Shown piece after piece: positions 20,930 to 27,446 of a stretch of 27,446 bases of DNA. Position numbers and translations under genes: made by a program. Positions within the stretch are counted from its first letter, which is position 1; every line of letters begins with the position of its first letter. The notes beneath the pieces were generated by a model. That model saw only the letters and a list, made by a program, of their open reading frames with translations. It made no database searches and had not been told where the DNA came from. This DNA is from Sperchopsis tessellata (Eukaryota; Arthropoda; Insecta; Coleoptera; Hydrophilidae), in the NCBI GenBank assembly GCA_033557685.1, contig JAWQRN010000656.1:1-27446 (forward strand). The letters are read 5' to 3'.

Positions 20930-21873
20930 TAGATCGCTGAGATTCTTTGTATTTCCTTTCCTGCTATATACCAAATTGTTTAAATTTCGTAACTACAAGT
21001 GTTTAACAGTCACATAAATTGAGGCTAGCTGATTAATTCTGCATTTCCTTTACACCAGGCTGTCTACACACTCAATTTTGTGCAGATCTAGCCGAAGGGT
21101 GACATGTCCTGTTATCATGCCTTTGTCAACTAATCTTATTCCTAAATATGAGTTCAGTACAAGGTGTGTTTTGTCAGAATCCACTTAGCAGCAAAGTCAT
21201 GCGCTTTGGGAATACCAATGGCAGGCTCCGACTGAATGTAATGTTCAACTGAACAATAACTAAGTAAACCATCGTACCTTCAATAAATATACTATACTAT
21301 ATAAAACATTCGTAACATCATTTCTTAAATTAAAAAAAAAAAACTAAAGAGGTGTATGTATTAAAATTTTTTCAGCAATGAAATCAAATGCTCAGGGGTA
21401 TGATTGAATAAGCTGAAGCTATGCTCGCTTATTATTTTGACAAAAGTAAACACATGTAATAAATTATTCCAATATCAATTTAGTATTTACCTCAATCTGA
21501 AAACTAGCATGTGTAATACTAATAAGTAAGTACAATACAGTCATCACATCATTCAAGTGATTTTCGATCTATAAGTATTTACCGACTTTATCAAAAGTAC
21601 TGGAGTGTGTTCCTGTAGCTTGAAACATATCGGCCTCTTTAATGTTTTGAAACCGTAACAAGCAGGTTTCCGAACAAGATACATATCGTGTAGATACTGT
21701 TCTCCTTAGTATTAATGATAAGATGTAAGCCACATATAACGGCGATGCCATATTTTTGGAAGTTTTGGACTTTTTCAAAGTCTTCAACACTATTAGCCAT
21801 CACACCCTTTTATCAATTTTAGATTTGTTGCTTTTCATCTATCAGCAGTAAATTTAATAGAAAAACACAATTG
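20930..21873. other. Intronic, nothing recognised
   Basis: AT-rich sequence with a 12-base A run near 21330. The minus open frame at 21569-21790 has no motif and no family resemblance. Confidence 0.45.
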
Positions 21874-22853
21874 TCAATAAGCAACCTCCGAATTATCGAA
21901 GATATTTAGTTTGAAGCATTCGTTCCTCATGCCTTCAGTCTCCATCGATGGTGATGTTATCGCTCCATCTTTTTCTTGGTCTCTCCTTGCTTCTCCAGGC
22001 CGGGATCTATCCCTTGCTATTTTTGCTATCTTTTCTCCATCCATTCGGCATATATACCCATTCCACTCGCGTTTCGTGCCTAGCACCCATTCGTTGATGT
22101 TCTCCACTTTGCAGTCTCTTCTAATATTTCCGCTCCTCTTGTTGTCCAGTATCGTTTTCCCGGAAATTCTCCGCAGTAACTTCATTTTGCCTGTTTCCAA
22201 TAGCCTTTTTATTTTATTCGTGTCGGGTCGGGTCTCTACGGTGTAGGTAATTATTGGTTATACTACATATATACAGCCTTATAAATTCTAGCCTTGACCT
22301 TAATCCCTATATATTTGTTTTTCCATATTGTGTTGTTTAGGCAGGCCGCGGTTATTGTTGCTTTCATTGTTTGGTGCCTCACCTCCGCTTCTACGTCTCC
22401 ATACATTGAGATTTCCATCCCTAGATATTTAAATCTCATCTCTTGCTGTATTATTTTGTCATCGACGGCTAGCTTACATCTGATGGGTCTTTTAGATGCA
22501 TTTTGATTTTGCGGTGAATATCGTCATATTAAATAACCCTGCTTTGCAGTTGAATCGGTATAGTAATCTCTGGAGGATTGTAACACTACGTTTCCCCTTT
22601 TTGCATCCCTTAAAAAGGAACGGGCTTAAATAATCTCCCTGTCGTATGCCGTTCTGTACTGGAATGGGCTGTGTTAGTTCTCCGTTGATTTTGGTTTGTA
22701 TGCTGTTTGTCCTGTATATGTTTCTATTAGTTTAATTAGGTTATAAGGTATCTGTATGTTTTAAAGGACGCCTTCTCCAGGTCAATGAAGCATATGAAGG
22801 CTGGTTTGTTATATTCAACACGTTTCATTATACTGTCTACAATTATCATTTTA
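21874..22853 (-). mobile_element. Non-LTR retrotransposon ORF2 fragment with the YADD box deleted
   Basis: On the minus strand from about 22850: DSIMKRVEYNKPAFICFIDL, then EKA (polymerase box with its Asp), NGELTQPIPVQNGIRQGDYL and SPFLF (RQGD box), then LQRLLYRFNCKAGLFNMTI. Next are FKYLGMEIS, ACLNNTIWKN, KLLRRISGKTILDNKRSGNI, INEWVLGTKREWNGYICRMD and KIARDRSRPG. A shifted frame continues as RPRKRWSDN, the usual C-terminal motif. Between the RQGD box and LQRLL only a few residues remain where about 60 should be, and the YADD catalytic box is gone. Several frameshifts and stops are present. The start of the domain is truncated near 22853. Confidence 0.88.
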
Positions 22854-22859
22854 TTTTAC

Positions 22860-24264
22860 TAAATCAAGGCTGCATATGATTTCATTTATCGAATGTATAA
22901 AATAGTACAAATTTTTGAAACCGGAAAATTATTCATTTACAGATATTTCAATAGCATACTGCGGCCTGCATTTAAAATAAAGTTTGTTAAAAATCTCAAA
23001 ATTCATAAAAGATGTGTAAATTATAATAACACATTTGAAATCATCATAAAAAAGTACCTTATTACTGTGGGTTTACTATTTGGATATTTTTTAATGAAAA
23101 CCTTGGAAGACAAAATTTAAACTACCAAATTATTGGTTTTCATCCTAGTGCCTAAACAATTTTACTATTTGTTTCTTCTTGGTAAAATAGGCATTGACCT
23201 TACGTTAATTTTGTCTCATTTAACCTTTTACGAGATCCCATGGAGAGTACATTATCAGGGACCAGTATACACATTAACCTTTTATACTGGTTGTCGTCAT
23301 TCATCTTCTCATTTTCATGCAGACGATATAAACTCAACTGCAAGTAAACTCAAGTTTTAAATCAGAACATGTAAGAACTGCTTGTATAAATTTAATTTGT
23401 GCTTTACATTGCATTTGTATTTTTGCTAAGGGCACAGTTTTGAGTATACTATCAAGTATACGGAATTTATGTTTTGAGCATTCTTGTCCTTCTTAGAAAC
23501 ATATCTCTGGATGCGTGCGAAACACATAAAAGGTGCAAGAAATGAATTCCAATGCTTTATACTAGTTTAGTAGTAAGTTTAGTTAATTGTTGTGATGCAG
23601 TGTACGGTTCTAATCTAATAGCTCATTTATTTGCTTGCGAAAGCTGTAGAATTTTTGCCCGAAAGTTTGGTAGGATATCTTGTAAGCTAACAAAATATTG
23701 CTTGGCTCAATATGGGTATCCACAGCTATATTATTTTAACTTTGTGGTGGTGGCACTTAGTCATTGAATTGTGTTTGGAGCTAGGTAGAGTTAATGAAGT
23801 ACAGTGAGTTTACGTATACATTTTTGGTGTAGGCGGTATTTGCGCGGATGACCAACTTTTTATTATAGTATTTAAAAATCTAAATTGCTAGGATTAAGTG
23901 GAAAAGCAACTCTCATTGATATTCTTATTTTAAATTTGGAGCTGTATATTATTTTTAGCAGTAAAAATATTACTATTCTTCCGTTATCCATCTCTCATAA
24001 AGTGCTTGCATAAATGTGATTTCTTCACTCCAGATTCCTTTAGAATATCCCAATGTTTCTTTTTGTTATTTCAATGTGTTTCCTCAATTGTATAAAACAG
24101 CTGTCATAAGCTAGTAAGTTGTAGGATCAGTTTTTAAATTAATTTATTTTTTACAAAGATTATATTTGTGATATTATTAGTACTAAAAAAAAAAAAAATT
24201 AAATTAATTGGGAGTGGATTTGGAACATGAATTTACCTTTAGCCACATGTCAAATTTGTTTCAG
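22860..24264. other. Last part of the 11-kb intron, nothing recognised
   Basis: Open frames at 22893, 23133 and 23552 (plus) are low in complexity, lack motifs and splice context, and overlap AT-rich intronic sequence. A 14-base A run lies near 24184. Confidence 0.45.
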
Positions 24265-24357
24265 AAAATGGACCGGGTGGTGATAGTGTTACAACTCCAG
24301 AAGCAACCAGCTTAGGGACTACAGGAAGAATACCAGATGCCTCCACGTACAATGGTG
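24265..24357 (+). CDS. Internal coding exon of the unidentified gene
   Basis: A good acceptor (TTTGTTTCAG) and a strong donor (G/GTAAGT at 24358) enclose 93 bases. They are phase 1 on both sides and open in the frame set by the exon at 13114-13219. The peptide is ENGPGGDSVTTPEATS, then LGTTGRIPDASTYNG: rich in Gly, Ser, Thr and Pro, and disordered in look like the first exon. Matching phase, strand, composition and splice sites link the two across 11 kb. Later exons lie outside the window or were not recognised, so no family can be named. Confidence 0.6.
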
Positions 24358-27300
24358 GTAAGTCTTCAAAAAATGTCAGCTTTATCGGTTCTGTTTTGTT
24401 TATGAGACTTTTTTTGTTTAATACTCCAATGATTTAATATTAAACACAAACTGAAATGCAACATATTGACACCTATTTGTCCGTATTTTGGAATTTCTTG
24501 TACTAATATTGATGATATTTGATATTACTTTGTAAAAAATCTTTTTAATATTTAAACTTTAAAAATGTGAAACCGGTTTAGTAATTAGCCATTTTGTCGG
24601 TTCTTATTTACTTTATAGCTTACCACTTAGGTTTTATCACTAAAATTGCTAATTTGTGCTGATATCTCTTTTGGACGAGAATCTATTTTGATGAAAAATC
24701 TATCATCATTATCAAATATTTGCCAGTGAACAAGATTGGTAGCTTGATTTTTTATTGCATCATTACTTACCAATAAAAGACAGTATCCACTTGGAGTGTG
24801 TTGAATATACTATCCCACAGATTAATAGCTGCCTCCACCAACAGCAATGAACTGTATCCAAAAATGCAACTAAACAAATATTGGTTTATGATGATGTTTT
24901 ATAATCTAGCGCTACTGAGTTGCAGTTGTTTGTTTAATTTGTATTATTAAATTGTCAATTGCAAAATAGTACATTTAACGAGGCAATTTCTTTAGAATAA
25001 TCATTCCTAGGATTAGGGTCAGATAGCTCGACATCAGTTGGGAATTTACAAATTCCTCTGAACTGATGCCAATATTAGGAAAGTCTTTAGCAGTTAAGTA
25101 TTTTTACTTGATAAGACAGTGCTTAGTACATAAAAAATATCATTCTTAATAGACATCTGAAGATTGTGGTACTATCACTGCTGCAGACGATATCCACTGT
25201 ACTAAACAGCTAATTAAGTTTAGTATTGTTTTAGTAATAGGATAGATTGCAAGAAAGAAAGCTTGAACAAAACTTGGTTTAGAGATTAAATTGTAAAGAA
25301 AAGATATTATTATTATTATTAATATTGTAATTTGTTTACTAACCTTGACTGGCCCATTTACTTATTTTGATACTCAGACTTGAGATTTTATATGTTTATT
25401 AAAGTTATACTTTGTTAGATTGTATGGTTTATTATTTGTAGGGGTCTGTTGCGTCCCTGTAAATTCTTACATTTTTGTAAATTATTCCTATACCTTGTAT
25501 AGTTTGTATAGTTTGGAACAGATGTTGAGAAAACGCATTTTGTTACCCTTATATTAACATATTACTCACAAATCTTGAAATAGGTAGTAGTTACTAGTAG
25601 TTCATCACAAACGCGTCTCTCACAAGCACTTCGTTTTCGTGACAAATGACTGCAACTATTCGTTGTTGAAGTCCATTGTTAGTTATAAGTCCCTTTTTTA
25701 CTCCATCCTTTAAACCTTATAGCACTACACGTTTTATCAATCTTACCGCAAGAACTTCTACAAACTTAAGCTAAGTAAAAATTGTTAACAAATACACGTA
25801 ATTACTTTCAATATTAAACATTTTCATTGTCCATTATCTTACTCTTGTGATTAGTATTAAATTCAAATAGAACCGGCATCAAATTAAGTAATCGTTCCAC
25901 AAACTTAAACTTCCTTTTAAGCAACTGAAACATTGCTTAAACAGGGTCCATGTCCATTTTGTGTCAGTTCTATTCCGAATTTTGGTATATACATAATTAG
26001 TTTTTCGTATTTGCTCGTTTATTCTCTTAAAAATCGTTTTAATTATTTTATTCTCATCGATTCATAAGTTGTTATGTAATTACCTTGTTAATTTTAGATA
26101 TTTGTTTATTTTCTTTATGATTTAATTAGCTAATAAAACCTATTAATTTCTTAGAGTATACTCTCGGTACCAGAAATTTAAAAGAAAACAGGAAAAGTTT
26201 CATGTGGGATGTTTATTTGATTTCACTGTATTCGCATTGGTTTGATGATATATCACAATATTTTTTCATTGTAACATTTTTGTAAGACTTTTTTCATGTA
26301 CATGAACCTCTTGTTCTGCTTTGTTAATTTTTTATTCTGACTTATTTTTCTTCTCTTAAGTACTTCCCCGTTCTTTCTATAAAAATATGAATTTGATCTT
26401 AAAGTATTTTACGTTCAATAATGGGAATCTGTGCACCTTGGAAGCACTTAGTGCAGATCACCTGTAGTGCATCAAAAACTACTTTTGGTGTATTCCATAT
26501 CATATTGCTTTCTGTTCGCATAATCTAATAGAGTTGCACACGTTTTGTTATTTATGGAAATGTTCCAGCTACAGATTAACTTATCTAGAAAATAATATGT
26601 CTTTAAAAATTGTAACAGCATTGCAAAAAAAATTCTCAATTGCAGTTTAAAATGCGCACCGACGTTGTGATGTCATAATGAGTCTTAGTGAGCAGTTTTT
26701 GTCACTATGTTCAATAACCAAACGCACGAGCATTAATTATTCGGCGCATGGCGGTCAAAATTGCCGAAAACTATTACACTTTATTGACAATACAATTTAC
26801 ATGCATATACATCGTTTCATGTTCATTTTTACTATCTACAATTTGGAAATCTACGTACTTCCTTTGAACAGAAGGTACTGATGTTATGTAGATATCGGCA
26901 CATCGGCATTACGTTATGTTTAAAGAAAGTGCGTATCTCCCCAATGTTCAAGTTTGGAATCGCTCTTTATGTAATTAAACACATTTAATCTTTATGATAT
27001 CCCGTCTAGGGTACTCATTTAGAACACCTTGAGTATCCTGATATAGCAACTAGGATGTCGAGTATAGTGCATCCAAACAACGGCCAGTCAGTGAGAAAAT
27101 GTGACATTATTGTTCTTTGAGCGAGATATTTCTGTCAGTGAATATATCAAAATGTATTTAATGTTATACATGCTCGTACATCGGATTTCAAAGTGATGCT
27201 TTCACACACGTAAATTTAATATTCAATGAATTGCAGAACACAATGGAAGGTTGGGATGGTGATGCGCTTACGCTTGGAATATTACCAACGTACTGAACTT

Positions 27301-27383
27301 GATGATTTATCGTAAACGCCTATTGAAGTACGTAGAGTTAAATGTTACTGCTGTTTAATGTCTTATTTAGATTATTTATTTTT

Positions 27384-27435
<52 letters not shown>

Positions 27436-27446
27436 TAATATTTTGT
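24358..27446. other. Intronic or intergenic sequence to the window edge
   Basis: No further exon with both motif and splice support was found. A patch at about 26640-26960 is less AT-rich and has an open frame (26678-26881) with no family resemblance. Short TAT repeats occur near 25303. Confidence 0.4.
27386..27437. repeat. (TA)n microsatellite
   Basis: A TA tract broken once by TGTATA at about 27416. It reaches close to the window end. Confidence 0.95.

Noticed and set aside
22893..23767. Three consecutive plus-strand open frames of about 70-75 codons
   Set aside because: Low complexity, no domain signs, no splice sites at the ends; they fit chance in AT-rich intron sequence.
1..27446. CRISPR array, operon, rRNA or tRNA gene
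   Set aside because: No regularly spaced repeats, no clover-leaf with intact A and B boxes, and no rRNA-like stretch were found; the window is eukaryotic.

Overview
The window looks like AT-rich nuclear DNA from an insect; I cannot fix the order. Genes are split by GT-AG introns, one 11 kb long. Mobile-element debris includes a DUF4817-type mariner relative, a hAT element of the SCAND3/ZBED type, three non-LTR retrotransposon fragments and several foldback elements. Poly(A) signals and (TA)n microsatellites are present, and nothing looks bacterial.

Layout. 1-4110 is mostly gene-poor, with a foldback MITE at 2067-2209 and one arm of a second copy at the window edge. 4116-7200 holds RpS21 (+), an 83-residue 40S ribosomal protein in four exons; its last intron carries a 3' fragment of a non-LTR retrotransposon next to a (TA)n tract. 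Downstream come another foldback MITE (7688-7863), a decayed reverse transcriptase piece (8587-8757), and a broken DUF4817/mariner transposon (about 9833-11330). 11794-11965 is a coding-like fragment I do not recognise. 12280-12577 (-) is a THAP zinc-finger exon with an in-frame stop.

A plus-strand gene of unknown identity starts at 13114, head to head with the THAP exon. Its first coding exon is 13114-13219 and a phase-matched exon lies at 24265-24357; the gene runs off the right edge. Its 11 kb intron contains an FBXO7/nutcracker-like F-box gene on the same strand (16455-17672), a degenerate hAT transposase gene (-, about 18990-20745) that carries its own foldback insertion and a 32-bp tandem duplication, and a non-LTR polymerase relic (-, about 21874-22853) that lacks its YADD box.

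The two well-supported cellular genes are RpS21 (translation) and the FBXO7-like gene (a predicted SCF adaptor with an FP domain, a fold known to bind the proteasome regulator PI31). I see no sign that neighbouring genes form a shared pathway. I did not find a convincing new biological system. The points most worth checking are the same-strand nested F-box gene with interchangeable phase-1 splice sites, the THAP exon broken by a single stop, and the layered transposon structures.
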